Source: Clostridium sp. 1001271st1 H5
GTDB taxonomy: Bacteria > Bacillota > Clostridia > Lachnospirales > Lachnospiraceae
Reading direction: 5' to 3'
Assembly: GCF_005845215.1 (NCBI RefSeq)
Contig: NZ_SPHO01000008.1
Location: 1 to 64,000 of the forward strand
DNA length: 64,000 bases
Positions 32,424 through 41,572 of the stretch are shown piece after piece. A program made the position numbers and the translations under genes. The notes beneath the pieces were generated by a model. That model searched no databases. It was given only the letters and a program-made list of their open reading frames with translations, and was not told the origin of the DNA. How positions within the stretch are numbered: position 1 is the first letter of the stretch; every line of letters starts with the position of its first letter.

Positions 32424-33596
32424 ATGGGACGCTATGATTTTGGAGCACAAAGGGACATGAGAGGTACAAACACATGGAAATGGGACGGGGAAGGGAAGGT
32501 GTGTAAGTATTCCTTCGGTTGTGCGGATACAGATTATATACCACCCCAGGAGGTAACGGATGCTGTTGTTAAAAAGGCCATGCAAGGCAACCTGGCATAT
32601 GGTATATTGCCGCCGGAATTTGCCCAGTCTGTGTCCCACTGGTATAAGAAACGGTTTGATATGGATGTAACCCCAGAATGGGTTACCTACTCGCCGGGAC
32701 TTATTGTGGCCATTAAGATGATGATGGATGCAATGACTCATGTGGGTGATAATGTAATAATTCAATCCCCTGTATATTTCAATTTCTCTTTGATAGTTAA
32801 AAGAAATGGAAGGAATTTGATAGAGAATTCCCTGATATATGAAGATGGCAGGTACCGCATTGACTTCGAGGATTTGGAGAATAAGGCTTCAGACCCAAGG
32901 ACAACTATGATGATTTTCTGCAATCCCCACAATCCTGTTGCACATGATTGGAGCCAGGAAGATTTGGTAAGGGTGGCTGAAATATGTAACAGGAACCATG
33001 TGTTTGTACTGAGCGATGAGTGTCACAGCGATATACTGTTTAACGGGACTAAACATGTTCCGTACATTGCTATTAATGAGGAAACTGCCATGAACAGCGC
33101 AGTGATTAATGCCGGCGGAAAGACATTTAACATCAATGGATTATATGTGGCATATGCAATTATTCCCAATGAGCAGATACGCAAGGCATTTGAGATTGCG
33201 TATGCAAACCATCACTTTGATTTCAGTATGATTGGCGTTCCTGCATTAATTGCAGCATATGAACATGGGGATACATATGTAGATGAAATGAATGCATATA
33301 TATGGGACAACATTATGTATCTGAAGGGTTTCCTGAAGGAGAGAATGCCTGAGGTAAAGATGGTGGAACCTGACTCTACATATTTGATGTGGCTGGATTT
33401 TCGTGCATGGGGAATGGATTGTGAGCAGATTGATGCATTTTTCCGCAGTGCTGGGGTCGCCCTGAATAAAGGGAGCACGTATGGGGAAGGCGCGGAAGGC
33501 TTCATGAGGATAAATGTGGCATGCACAAGAGAAGTTCTGGAAAGTGCCATGGAAGATGTATACAATAAGTATAAGGAAGTATTTTTGAAAAAGTAG
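32424..33596 (+). CDS. PLP-dependent aminotransferase/beta-lyase (MalY/PatB-like)
   Basis: A 390-residue fold-type I PLP enzyme of the MalY/PatB group. The PLP lysine is Lys233 in GGKTFNINGL, the cofactor aspartate lies in LSDECHSDI (197-204), and CNPHNPV is at 166-172. PatB-type enzymes normally read CNPHNPVGR after it and SKTFNIAG around the lysine; here AHD and GGK replace those, so the substrate may differ. Expected reaction: C-S beta-lysis of cystathionine-like compounds or transamination. Starts at ATG behind AAAGGAGGATTC, in an operon with the MFS carrier. Confidence 0.85.
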   Translation: MGRYDFGAQRDMRGTNTWKWDGEGKVCKYSFGCADTDYIPPQEVTDAVVKKAMQGNLAYGILPPEFAQSVSHWYKKRFDMDVTPEWVTYSPGLIVAIKMMMDAMTHVGDNVIIQSPVYFNFSLIVKRNGRNLIENSLIYEDGRYRIDFEDLENKASDPRTTMMIFCNPHNPVAHDWSQEDLVRVAEICNRNHVFVLSDECHSDILFNGTKHVPYIAINEETAMNSAVINAGGKTFNINGLYVAYAIIPNEQIRKAFEIAYANHHFDFSMIGVPALIAAYEHGDTYVDEMNAYIWDNIMYLKGFLKERMPEVKMVEPDSTYLMWLDFRAWGMDCEQIDAFFRSAGVALNKGSTYGEGAEGFMRINVACTREVLESAMEDVYNKYKEVFLKK

Positions 33597-33667
33597 TAAT
33601 GGATTTTAAAATACGCAAGGATTCATGGGGATGGGATGAAGTAGTTCTATCCCCTCTTTTTGAAATT

Positions 33668-33676
33668 TGATATAAT
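33668..33676 (+). promoter_or_regulatory. extended -10 promoter of the two-component/MFS operon
   Basis: TGATATAAT gives a TGn-extended -10 with consensus TATAAT (33671-33676), 32 bp before the response-regulator start. No clear -35 is present. Confidence 0.4.
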
Positions 33677-33708
33677 GGGAATGGAATTTTAAGAAAAGGG
33701 GTGAAATC

Positions 33709-34371
33709 ATGAAGTCAATACTCATTATAGAAGATGACCTTCCCATAGCAAAAATGATTCGGACATATATTTCATTTGCGGGATATGAAGCCAGCATAGC
33801 GCCGGATGGAGAGCGGGCCCTGTTAATGCTGGGAGAAGAAAAATACAATTTAGTTATTTTAGATTTAATGCTTCCATATATGGATGGAGAAACAATATTG
33901 GAAACAATTCGAAAGCTGGATATCCCTGTTATTGTGGTATCTGCCAAATCAAATTTGGTAGACCGGGTGCGTCTTCTCCGGGCAGGAGCCGATGACTATA
34001 TAGTAAAACCATTTGAAAGCGCAGATTTAATTGCCAGAATTGAAGCGGTTTTAAGGCGTTCAGGGAAAACAAGCAAAGTTTTGGAATTTAAAGATATAGT
34101 AATGGATGTGGACCGCTATGTGGTACATAAGGGAAAGGAGCTTCTTGATATAACGCCAAAAGAGTTTGAGCTGTTCCGGTATTTTTTGGAGAACCAGAAC
34201 AGGGTGTTGAAACGGGAGGAACTGTCTGCACATGTCTGGGGACAGGCTTATATTGACAGCAGCAGAACGGTGGAGGCCCATGTACAGCGGCTGAGGAAGA
34301 AGACTGGGCTTGGCAATGAACTTAGAACAGTAAGTAAGGTCGGTTATATACTGGAGGATACAAAGAACTGA
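33709..34371 (+). CDS. OmpR-family response regulator
   Basis: A 220-residue regulator: receiver domain 1-120 with acidic pocket Glu8/Asp9/Asp10, phosphorylation site Asp52 in LVILDLMLP, and lysine in IVKPFE; then an OmpR winged helix at about 125-218 ending VEAHVQRLRKKTG and TVSKVGYIL. The switch position reads VVSAK with serine in place of the usual threonine, a tolerated variant. The kinase gene starts 1 bp after its stop, so the two are a pair. The MFS gene that follows is the likely controlled function. Confidence 0.93.
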   Translation: MKSILIIEDDLPIAKMIRTYISFAGYEASIAPDGERALLMLGEEKYNLVILDLMLPYMDGETILETIRKLDIPVIVVSAKSNLVDRVRLLRAGADDYIVKPFESADLIARIEAVLRRSGKTSKVLEFKDIVMDVDRYVVHKGKELLDITPKEFELFRYFLENQNRVLKREELSAHVWGQAYIDSSRTVEAHVQRLRKKTGLGNELRTVSKVGYILEDTKN

Positions 34372-34372
34372 A

Positions 34373-35791
34373 ATGATTTATAAAATGAAGCTATGGCAAA
34401 AGATATTCATCAGTTCCCTGATTGCCAGCATCCTGCTGTTTGCTGTCTGCGGTATTATTGTTACGATTTCAGGCCATAAGAGAAATCTTCAATCTGAGAA
34501 GGCAGAGGCCTTCTGGATGGCAAAGCAAATGAAGAAATGTGTGCAGAAGGCTGATTGGGAGGGGGATGATATAGGTTATTGTCTTCAAAACCCCCTTGTT
34601 CCGGATAAGTTTTATTTTCAATTATATCAGGGTGATGTGTTAATTTATGATGACTTTTGTTTGCAGCCGGAAGCCCCCAGATATGACTTTGGGTATGAAA
34701 TAAAAAAAGAACCACTGGAAATCAGGGATATAAATAAAGTAAGCTATGCGTTTCTGGAGGATGAGATTGTTCTGGGCGGTGAACAGGGGAGGTTTATACT
34801 GATTGAAGACTTTTCAGACGTATATGACAGATGCAATGCACAGCTTCAGACCCTTTTTCTGATATGCGGGATACTATCTATGGTATCTGCTTTTGTCATG
34901 CTTATAACATCCCTGATTATTACACTTCCCATAAAGAAGATAAATGAAGCGGTAAAGATAGTATCTAATAATCATTATGGGTACCGGCTGCCCATTACAG
35001 GTACGGACGAGTTGAATGAACTCTCAGGTAACTTTAACATTATGTGTGAGGCGATAGAAAATAATATTAAAAACTATAAATTTGCTATAGATAATTTTGT
35101 CCATGAGGTAAAGACACCGCTTACCTCCATTATTGGTTATGCGGAGATGATTCAGTCTTACCAGTGTACCGACGAGTGCAGAGAAGATGCGGTGAATTAT
35201 ATCTTAATGCAGTCGCGAAGACTAAATTCACTGGTCAGGAAAATTATGGGTTTTTTGATTGTGGAGTCCAAGCAGATTGAAAAGGAAATGATACAGTTGG
35301 ATGATGTGGTAGGCATGGCCTGTATATCAGTTAAGATGCAGGCTGAAATTGAGGATATCCGGATTGAATACGAGAATAAGCCGGAGGTTTTCATGTATGG
35401 GGACAGAGAGTTGCTGGCCACCTTACTGGTAAATCTGCTTGACAATGCAATTAAAGCTTCAAAGGCACATTCGCGGATTATAATAGAGGCCGATGACAAG
35501 AATGGGGCAGTAGAAATGGTTTCTGTTAAGGATTTTGGAATAGGAATACCGGAAGATGAGATTGATAAACTGACGGAACCATTCTATATGGTCGATAAAT
35601 CAAGAAGCCGCGCTAAAAATGGGGTTGGGCTGGGTCTTTCCATATGCATGTCCATTATCCGGGCACATGATGGAGATTTAAAAATAACAAGCAGGCCTGA
35701 AGAAGGGACAACAATTTGTATTTATTTCCCGTTCGAAGACTATCTGCATGTGAGACGGGCGCAGGGTGAACTTTTTGATAGAACGGAGTAG
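34373..35791 (+). CDS. sensor histidine kinase
   Basis: A 472-residue membrane kinase. Two membrane helices (about 10-30 and 158-182) flank an extracellular sensing domain of about 125 residues; then HAMP (about 183-235), HisKA with the phosphorylated His in FVHEVKTPLTSIIGYAEM (about 244-261), and HATPase with LLVNLLDNAIKAS (N box), VKDFGIGIP (G1) and NGVGLGLSI (G2). It starts 1 bp after the response regulator, with the ribosome site inside that gene. The outer domain matches no sensor I recognise. Confidence 0.92.
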   Translation: MIYKMKLWQKIFISSLIASILLFAVCGIIVTISGHKRNLQSEKAEAFWMAKQMKKCVQKADWEGDDIGYCLQNPLVPDKFYFQLYQGDVLIYDDFCLQPEAPRYDFGYEIKKEPLEIRDINKVSYAFLEDEIVLGGEQGRFILIEDFSDVYDRCNAQLQTLFLICGILSMVSAFVMLITSLIITLPIKKINEAVKIVSNNHYGYRLPITGTDELNELSGNFNIMCEAIENNIKNYKFAIDNFVHEVKTPLTSIIGYAEMIQSYQCTDECREDAVNYILMQSRRLNSLVRKIMGFLIVESKQIEKEMIQLDDVVGMACISVKMQAEIEDIRIEYENKPEVFMYGDRELLATLLVNLLDNAIKASKAHSRIIIEADDKNGAVEMVSVKDFGIGIPEDEIDKLTEPFYMVDKSRSRAKNGVGLGLSICMSIIRAHDGDLKITSRPEEGTTICIYFPFEDYLHVRRAQGELFDRTE

Positions 35792-35807
35792 GGGAGGACT
35801 GGAGCAT

Positions 35808-37058
35808 ATGGACTGCAGCTTTAAGAAAATGAGTACCTTTTTAGCAGTTGTGTTGGGGTGGTCAATTATATTTGAACTCCCATATATCAGAAATAGTTTT
35901 TATATACCCATATGTCAAGCGCTTAATCTAACAAACAAGGAGTTTGGTGCTTTGTCCAGTATTTACTCCTGCGTGTGTGTGGCTGTGTATTTTATGGGAG
36001 GCATTCTTTCTGACAGGATTCACTCACGCTGGATTTTATTGCTGCCTTTTGTGGGGACAGGAATCCTTGGATTCTGGTTCTCCAGTTTTCCTGATTATGG
36101 AGAATTGAAGATTATTTTTGCACTTATGGGAGTTACGACCGTTATGACCTTTTTTTCTACGGCCATCCGTATTTTTATCAGTTTGGGAACACGATATGAG
36201 CAGGGCAGAATCTTGGGATTGGCAGAGGCTGGGAAAGGTGTATTTGCAGGGTTGACCTTTTTAATCATCCAAATCATGTTCAGAGCCCTTGGGGGGAGCC
36301 GGTTTGGTTTTGAATGGGTGATAAAATCATATGCTGTTCTTAATATCATCGTAGGAATCGGTATGGTACTGATTGTGCCGGATGAGTATCTGCATGTCAG
36401 GCAGACAATGACTCTGGGACAGGAGTTAAAAAAGGTAGTATTAAACTACAAGGTATGGAATATGGGACTCGTTGTATTCTTATCCTATTCCATGTATACG
36501 TTTTTGAGTTTCATTCCCTCATTCTTCCTGAAAGTCTATGGTTTATCTTTGGAAACCAGTCAAGCCATATCAATGTGGCGTTATGGAATGCAGGTAGTGG
36601 GCGCCATCCTTGCAGGGTACCTGGCTGATAAGTCAAAATCCAGTTATAAGATGATTTTTGGAGGGTTCGTCATTATACTGGTATCCCTTTTGAATTTTTT
36701 GATGCAATTACATGGGAGTTCTTTCCTGCTTCTTGGGATACTTGGCTTTGGTATTTTTTCAATCACTGTATACGGCACAAAGGCGCTGTATTACACAATG
36801 CTTTCGGAAAATTCCATAGATGAAGCATGTATTGGCGGTACAATTGGATTGATTGCAGCCATCGGATATCTGCCGGATACGTTTATGTACAGTATGGTAG
36901 GCAACTGGATTGACCTGGGGGGACAGGGGTACTACAAGATGTTTACTTATGCAATTATATTGACCCTGATTGGAATTGCAGTATCGGGGGCCACATTATA
37001 TGGAATGAAATGCAGGAGGAGGATTCGTGAAAACGGCAGAGGAGAATCAGGTAATTGA
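35808..37058 (+). CDS. MFS transporter, second related copy, in the two-component operon
   Basis: A 416-residue, 12-helix major facilitator. The start is taken at ATG of MDCSFKKMST, 10 nt after GGGGAGG; a longer frame begins inside the kinase gene. The early motif LPYIRNSFYIPICQALNL and NKEFGALSSIYS are diverged versions of those in the copies at 31151 and 38336. GGILSDRIHSR is the loop 2-3 signature. Being the third gene behind a response regulator and kinase, it may import the compound the kinase senses, or act as a non-transporting co-sensor as UhpC does. That last idea is inference. Confidence 0.82.
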   Translation: MDCSFKKMSTFLAVVLGWSIIFELPYIRNSFYIPICQALNLTNKEFGALSSIYSCVCVAVYFMGGILSDRIHSRWILLLPFVGTGILGFWFSSFPDYGELKIIFALMGVTTVMTFFSTAIRIFISLGTRYEQGRILGLAEAGKGVFAGLTFLIIQIMFRALGGSRFGFEWVIKSYAVLNIIVGIGMVLIVPDEYLHVRQTMTLGQELKKVVLNYKVWNMGLVVFLSYSMYTFLSFIPSFFLKVYGLSLETSQAISMWRYGMQVVGAILAGYLADKSKSSYKMIFGGFVIILVSLLNFLMQLHGSSFLLLGILGFGIFSITVYGTKALYYTMLSENSIDEACIGGTIGLIAAIGYLPDTFMYSMVGNWIDLGGQGYYKMFTYAIILTLIGIAVSGATLYGMKCRRRIRENGRGESGN

Positions 37059-37104
37059 ATAACAAAAAAGAAGCCGGTAACAGAGCACCAGCAGGTTCAA
37101 ACTT

Positions 37105-37123
37105 ATTGAATATACCATTCAAT
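37105..37123. promoter_or_regulatory. LysR-type box upstream of the oxidoreductase operon
   Basis: ATTGAA-TATACCA-TTCAAT has the T-N11-A form of a LysR recognition site and is centred about 54 bp upstream of the predicted transcription start. The LysR gene at 40709 is the nearest candidate. Confidence 0.4.
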
Positions 37124-37132
37124 TGGATTTGA

Positions 37133-37161
37133 TTGATATTTAACAAACGCCAACGTATAAT
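37133..37161 (+). promoter_or_regulatory. promoter of the oxidoreductase-MFS-racemase operon
   Basis: TTGATA (37133-37138), 17-bp spacer, TATAAT (37156-37161), about 93 bp before the first start codon. Confidence 0.68.
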
Positions 37162-37253
37162 CAGCTTATCTGGTAAGGAGATTATTTTTCGGATTTGCGC
37201 AAAGAAGAAAAGGAGTTCTGGACATAAAATAAGAATATGGAGGAATGGAAGCA

Positions 37254-38339
37254 ATGAGTACAATACCCGAAACAATGAAAGGCGTTTATTTGACAGGATT
37301 TGGAGGCTTTGACAAATTAGAATACCGTACGGATATTAAAGTACCTGCCCCAAAGGAAGGGGAAGTGCTGGTGAAAATAGGGGCCGCTGCCGTGAATAAT
37401 ACAGATATCAATACACGTATTGGCTGGTATTCAAAGTCTGTAAAGACTGAGACCAATGCAGGCGGGGAAAAAGGATTTGGCGATGTTGATGAAGATGGGT
37501 CCTGGCTGGGCCAGACCTTGGAATTTCCAAGAATTCAGGGCGCTGATGGCTGTGGAGTCATTGTGGCAGTGGGCCGGGGCGTCAGCCAGGAACGAATTGG
37601 CGAGAGAGTTTTAATACGGAGCGTGCAGGAAGTGCATTCAAGTAAAAATGGAATTGAGTGTATCACATTTGGCTCTGAGTGTAACGGGACCTTTTGTGAG
37701 TACACAACAGTGCTTTCCAGCGAGGCCTTCACGATTGATTCTGAATTGACGGACGGGGAATTGGCTACATTTCCATGCTCATACGCCACTGCAAACAATC
37801 TGGTGTGCAGGGTGGGCGTGAAGGAAGGCGATGTGGTTCTTGTGACCGGGGCATCCGGAGGAGTGGGTTCCGCCCTTGTGCAGCTGACAAAAGTCAGGGG
37901 GGCAAAGGTTATAGGTGTGTGTGACCCCGGACAGGAAGAACGGGTAAAGGGATATGGCGCCGACGATATCATTCTCCGCGGTGAAAATTACGTGGAAAAG
38001 CTGGGAAAGATGACAGTGGACGTGGTTCTTGATGTGGTTGCAGGCGGTCAGTGGCCACAGCTTATGGAAATATTGAGAAAAGGCGGGAAGTATGGGGTCT
38101 GCGGAGCCATTGGCGGGCCGCTGGTGGAGTTTGATATCCGTGATGCGTATCTCAAGGATTTAAGCCTTTTTGGAACAACGTACCAGACCAGGGAATCCTT
38201 CCTTCAGTTGATACAATATATCCAGGATGGAAGAATCAAGCCAGTGGTGGCTAAAGAATTTCCTTTGAAGGATATCGTGCAGGCGCAGGAAGCCTTTCTT
38301 TCCAAGAAGCTGATTGGTAAGATTGTGTTGAATGTGTGA
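37254..38339 (+). CDS. MDR-superfamily oxidoreductase (quinone-oxidoreductase-like)
   Basis: A 361-residue medium-chain dehydrogenase/reductase. The N-terminal GroES-like domain carries AAAVNNTDINTRIGWY and GADGCGVIVAVGRGV; the Rossmann motif is VTGASGGVGSALVQL at about 198-212. The catalytic-zinc cysteine/histidine positions of alcohol dehydrogenases read Asn and Asp (NNTD), so a zinc-independent NAD(P)H-dependent ene- or carbonyl-reductase is likelier than a zinc alcohol dehydrogenase. The start is ATG 37254, 10 nt after GGAGG, rather than 37245, which is too close. First gene of an operon with an MFS carrier and a proline-racemase-like enzyme. Confidence 0.82.
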   Translation: MSTIPETMKGVYLTGFGGFDKLEYRTDIKVPAPKEGEVLVKIGAAAVNNTDINTRIGWYSKSVKTETNAGGEKGFGDVDEDGSWLGQTLEFPRIQGADGCGVIVAVGRGVSQERIGERVLIRSVQEVHSSKNGIECITFGSECNGTFCEYTTVLSSEAFTIDSELTDGELATFPCSYATANNLVCRVGVKEGDVVLVTGASGGVGSALVQLTKVRGAKVIGVCDPGQEERVKGYGADDIILRGENYVEKLGKMTVDVVLDVVAGGQWPQLMEILRKGGKYGVCGAIGGPLVEFDIRDAYLKDLSLFGTTYQTRESFLQLIQYIQDGRIKPVVAKEFPLKDIVQAQEAFLSKKLIGKIVLNV

Positions 38340-39574
38340 GAAAAATGAAATTGTCAACAACAAGAAAATGGGCCATGATTGCCATGCTTACATTTTTCGG
38401 CGGATGTATTTATAAGGTAACCTACCTGCGGGAAGTCTTTTATAGCCAGGTCATAGAAGCCCTTCGTATCAGTCATACGCAGCTTGGGCTTTTATCCAGC
38501 GCCGTGGGTATTGCAAGTATGGCCGGATATTTTTTTGGAGGCTTTCTTGCAGACCGTTTCAGTTCTAAGAAAATGGTCATGACCGCCTGTTTTGGAAGCG
38601 GATTATTAACGCTTTGGTACATGACATTTCCTCCATTTCCGGTGTTGATGTTTATACACGGGGCAATTGCACTTTGCGGGACACTGATATTTTGGGCTGC
38701 CTATATCCGAATTGTCCGCCTCCTGGGAGGTAGTGAGGGACAGGGCAAGTATTATGGATTCTCAGAGGGAATCAGATCCCTGTTTGGAATCATCCTTCCC
38801 TTTGGGGCAACTGCTCTAATAGAACATCTGGTCAATGCTGAATCAGGGGTCAGGGGCGTGCTCATGTATTATGCATTGTGCTATTTTCTGTCAGGTTTTC
38901 TTGCCATGTTCCTAATCGTGGACATCCGGGAAGAAAGAGAAGCCAGTGGCAGAGTTGACCTGAGACAATACAAGAAGCTATTTATGACACCAGGCTTGTG
39001 GCTTGTGGCCCTGCTGATATTTGGAACATACGCCGTATTTGCGTTACAGTCCTATACTACTCCTTATATGACAGAAATCTGCGGACTGCCTGAAACATTG
39101 GTCAGCAGTGTGGCAATTTTCCGACAGTATGGATTGGGTCTGATTGCAATGCCTATATTCGGCATACTTGCGGATTATGTAAAGTCCGCTGTAAAAACAT
39201 GCATTATAGGCTTGCTGTTACTGCTTCTCAGTGCTGCGGGACTGCTCTGGTGCCCTGGGGCCAACAGGATTTTTGTCATCATACTGGTGCTGGCAGTTGG
39301 ATTTCTGGTAAGCGGAGTGCGCGGTGTTTACTATGCAGCCCAGGATGAAGCAAGGATACCGAAATCCCTGTCCGGGACAGCGGCAGGCATTATATCCGCG
39401 CTAGGATTCAGTCCGGACGCATTCATGTTCATACAGGTAGGAGGATGGCTGGATAAATATCCGGCTGCCAGGGCTTACAAAATGATATGGGTTTATATGA
39501 TGATTACAAGTGCGGCTGCAATTGCAGCCGCTGTGGGAATACTGATTGCGGCAAACCATGCAAGACACAGATAG
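38336..39574 (+). CDS. MFS transporter, third related copy
   Basis: A 412-residue, 12-helix major facilitator with CIYKVTYLREVFYSQVIEAL and SHTQLGLLSSAVG near the N-terminus, clearly closest to the copy at 31151. GGFLADRFSSKK is the loop 2-3 signature. It begins at a GTG overlapping the upstream stop by 4 bp (GTGA), or at an ATG three codons later; neither has a strong ribosome site, so translation is probably coupled. It is 12 bp ahead of the racemase-family gene, suggesting that it imports that enzyme's substrate. Confidence 0.83.
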   Translation: MRKMKLSTTRKWAMIAMLTFFGGCIYKVTYLREVFYSQVIEALRISHTQLGLLSSAVGIASMAGYFFGGFLADRFSSKKMVMTACFGSGLLTLWYMTFPPFPVLMFIHGAIALCGTLIFWAAYIRIVRLLGGSEGQGKYYGFSEGIRSLFGIILPFGATALIEHLVNAESGVRGVLMYYALCYFLSGFLAMFLIVDIREEREASGRVDLRQYKKLFMTPGLWLVALLIFGTYAVFALQSYTTPYMTEICGLPETLVSSVAIFRQYGLGLIAMPIFGILADYVKSAVKTCIIGLLLLLLSAAGLLWCPGANRIFVIILVLAVGFLVSGVRGVYYAAQDEARIPKSLSGTAAGIISALGFSPDAFMFIQVGGWLDKYPAARAYKMIWVYMMITSAAAIAAAVGILIAANHARHR

Positions 39575-39586
39575 GAGGAAATAAGG

Positions 39587-40636
39587 ATGGGATTTAAGAG
39601 GATGTTTAACGCAGTGGAAACTCACTGTGGGGAACCTATGCGGGTTGTAACCAGCGGGATTCCCACGATTCCCGGAAATTCTGTATACGAGCAGTCACAA
39701 TGGCTGAAGGAGCATGATGACCAGTTCCGCAAATTGATGCTGAGGGAACCGAGGGGATATCCGCCTCTTTGCTGCAACCTGATTGTACCGGCCAGGAATC
39801 CGAGAGCCCGGGCTGGCTATATCATCATGGAACAGACTGAGTATCCTATGATGAGCGGAGGCAATACCATTTCCGTGGCCACTGCATTACTGGAAACCGG
39901 AATGATTCCCATGAAAGAGCCTGTGACGGAATTTTACCTGGAAGCTCCGGCAGGACTGATTGGCATCAGGGCTGACTGTGAGAATGGAAAGGCAAAACAG
40001 ATTACATTTTCCAATGTGCCGGCGTTTGCAGTATACCTGGATAAGGTAATTGATGTTCCCCATCTGGGAAAGGTAAGGGTTGATGTGGCCTGGGGCGGTA
40101 TGTTTTATGTTCTGATTGATGTGAGGCAGTTTGAAGCCCTGAGGCTGGTTCCGGAAATGGGCAAGGAGATTGCCAGGGTATCTGCTCTTTGTATGAAGGC
40201 AGCTCAGGAACAGTTAAAGGTAGAGCATCCGGATTATCCTGGTATCGGAATTACAATTTCAGAACTTCACGGACCGACAGATAATCCAAATGCAGACTGG
40301 AAAAGCGTGAATACTGTATTTACAGGGGAGATTGATTTTGACAGGCCGGAAACCTGGACCGGGGCACTGGACCGGTGCGCATGCGGTACAGGAACATGCG
40401 CATTGATGGCCGCTAAAGTTGCCAAAGGTGAACTGAAGATAGGTCAGAGGTTCAGGCGTGAAGGGCTATTGGGTATTATTTTCACAGGATATCCTGTTGA
40501 GGAAACAGAGATTCATGGACATAAGGCAATCATCCCCACAATTGGCGGGGAAGCCTGGATTTACGGCTTCAGCCAGTATGTGCTGGATGAAACAGACCCA
40601 TTCCCGGAGGGTTTTACAGTAGGGGATATATGGTAG
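39587..40636 (+). CDS. proline racemase superfamily enzyme, second paralogue (Ser/Cys type)
   Basis: A 349-residue paralogue of the protein at 18543, similar from the first residues (FKR..NAVETH.GEPMRVVT). Active-site positions are again Ser90 (YPMMSGGN) and Cys266 (DRCACGTGTC). LEAPAGLIGIRADCENG and VAWGGMFYVLIDVRQFE are also shared. It lies behind an MFS carrier instead of a BCCT one, so the pair may act on related substrates taken up by different routes. Its ribosome site is TAGGAGGAA. The reaction (epimerisation or dehydration of a hydroxyproline-like acid) is not decidable by eye. Confidence 0.85.
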   Translation: MGFKRMFNAVETHCGEPMRVVTSGIPTIPGNSVYEQSQWLKEHDDQFRKLMLREPRGYPPLCCNLIVPARNPRARAGYIIMEQTEYPMMSGGNTISVATALLETGMIPMKEPVTEFYLEAPAGLIGIRADCENGKAKQITFSNVPAFAVYLDKVIDVPHLGKVRVDVAWGGMFYVLIDVRQFEALRLVPEMGKEIARVSALCMKAAQEQLKVEHPDYPGIGITISELHGPTDNPNADWKSVNTVFTGEIDFDRPETWTGALDRCACGTGTCALMAAKVAKGELKIGQRFRREGLLGIIFTGYPVEETEIHGHKAIIPTIGGEAWIYGFSQYVLDETDPFPEGFTVGDIW

Positions 40637-40648
40637 TATAAGGAATAC

Positions 40649-40703
40649 AAATGGCTCCCGGAGCATGTCCTGATTTTCTTCAGACACGCTGCGGGAGCCA
40701 TTT
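40649..40703. terminator. hairpin between convergent racemase-like and lysR genes
   Basis: AAATGGCTCCCG (40649-40660) pairs perfectly with CGGGAGCCATTT (40692-40703). It should terminate in both directions. Confidence 0.65.
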
Positions 40704-40708
40704 GCAGG

Positions 40709-41572
40709 TCAGCCTTTACGTCCTTCAGCAATCCCTTCTTTTATGCAGTTCATGATTCGGTTTAAGATTCCGTAATCAGCGTGTTCATCCCAGCAGCAGC
40801 CGATTTTCAGGGAAAATGGGCAGGGGAGAAATTCCGGGGAAACACATTGTAAGTCGTCGGTGATAAGGGATTTGGGCAGCAGCGAAACCGCAACGCCTGC
40901 TTTCACCGCCTGTACGATATTATCCAGCATGGTGCTGGTAAATACAATGTTGAAATCAACATTTGACTTTTTTAAGCAGTACAGCGAATGGTTGTTCACA
41001 ATACAGTTGTCAGCAAAAAGCGCAATTGGAAGCGGGGCGTCCGGAGGGCGTTCAAAATTTCCGGCATGTACCCAGCAGAGCGGTTCTTCCCAGAGAAGCA
41101 TATCTTCTGTGTACTGAGGCTCCATGGCAACTATGGCAATGTTGATTTTCCCTTCCTTCATCTGCCTGCGGAGTTCTCGGCTTCTGGAACAGACAGTGGT
41201 GAGTCGGATATCAGACAGATGTTCTGAAATCCGCGGATGAATATGCCGAATGTACAACTCGGAGTAGTCAGTGGGAATACCAAAGACTATGTTTCCTGAC
41301 CAGTTATGATTACTGATGGAACTGAACACGGCACTGTTCAGTTCCAGGATGTGCTTTGCATATTCCATAAGTATCTCGCCCTGCCGGGTCAAGGTAAGGG
41401 TATCCTTATTGCGGATGAAAAGGGCGGCGCCAACCTGTTCCTCCAATTTTTTAATCTGCATGCTTACCGCTGAATGTGACCGGTAAACAAGCTCCGCCGT
41501 AATGTTTAAGCGGCCTGTCTCGGCAGCTGTTAAAAAGGTATTCAGATAATCCAGATTCAGGCAGTTTGGCAT
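40709..41572 (-). CDS. LysR-family transcriptional regulator
   Basis: A 287-residue regulator. The N-terminal winged helix begins LDYLNTFLTAAETGRLNITAELVYRS-type sequence, with HSAVSMQIKKLEEQVGAALF as recognition and wing region; the effector domain follows from about 85. The start is ATG of MPNCLNLDY, 4-5 nt after GGAGG; 14 upstream codons lack a ribosome site. It converges on the MDR-MFS-racemase operon, in whose promoter a LysR-type box is visible. The first LysR in the window (20972) also neighbours a proline-racemase-like gene. Confidence 0.88.
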   Translation of the reverse strand: MPNCLNLDYLNTFLTAAETGRLNITAELVYRSHSAVSMQIKKLEEQVGAALFIRNKDTLTLTRQGEILMEYAKHILELNSAVFSSISNHNWSGNIVFGIPTDYSELYIRHIHPRISEHLSDIRLTTVCSRSRELRRQMKEGKINIAIVAMEPQYTEDMLLWEEPLCWVHAGNFERPPDAPLPIALFADNCIVNNHSLYCLKKSNVDFNIVFTSTMLDNIVQAVKAGVAVSLLPKSLITDDLQCVSPEFLPCPFSLKIGCCWDEHADYGILNRIMNCIKEGIAEGRKG

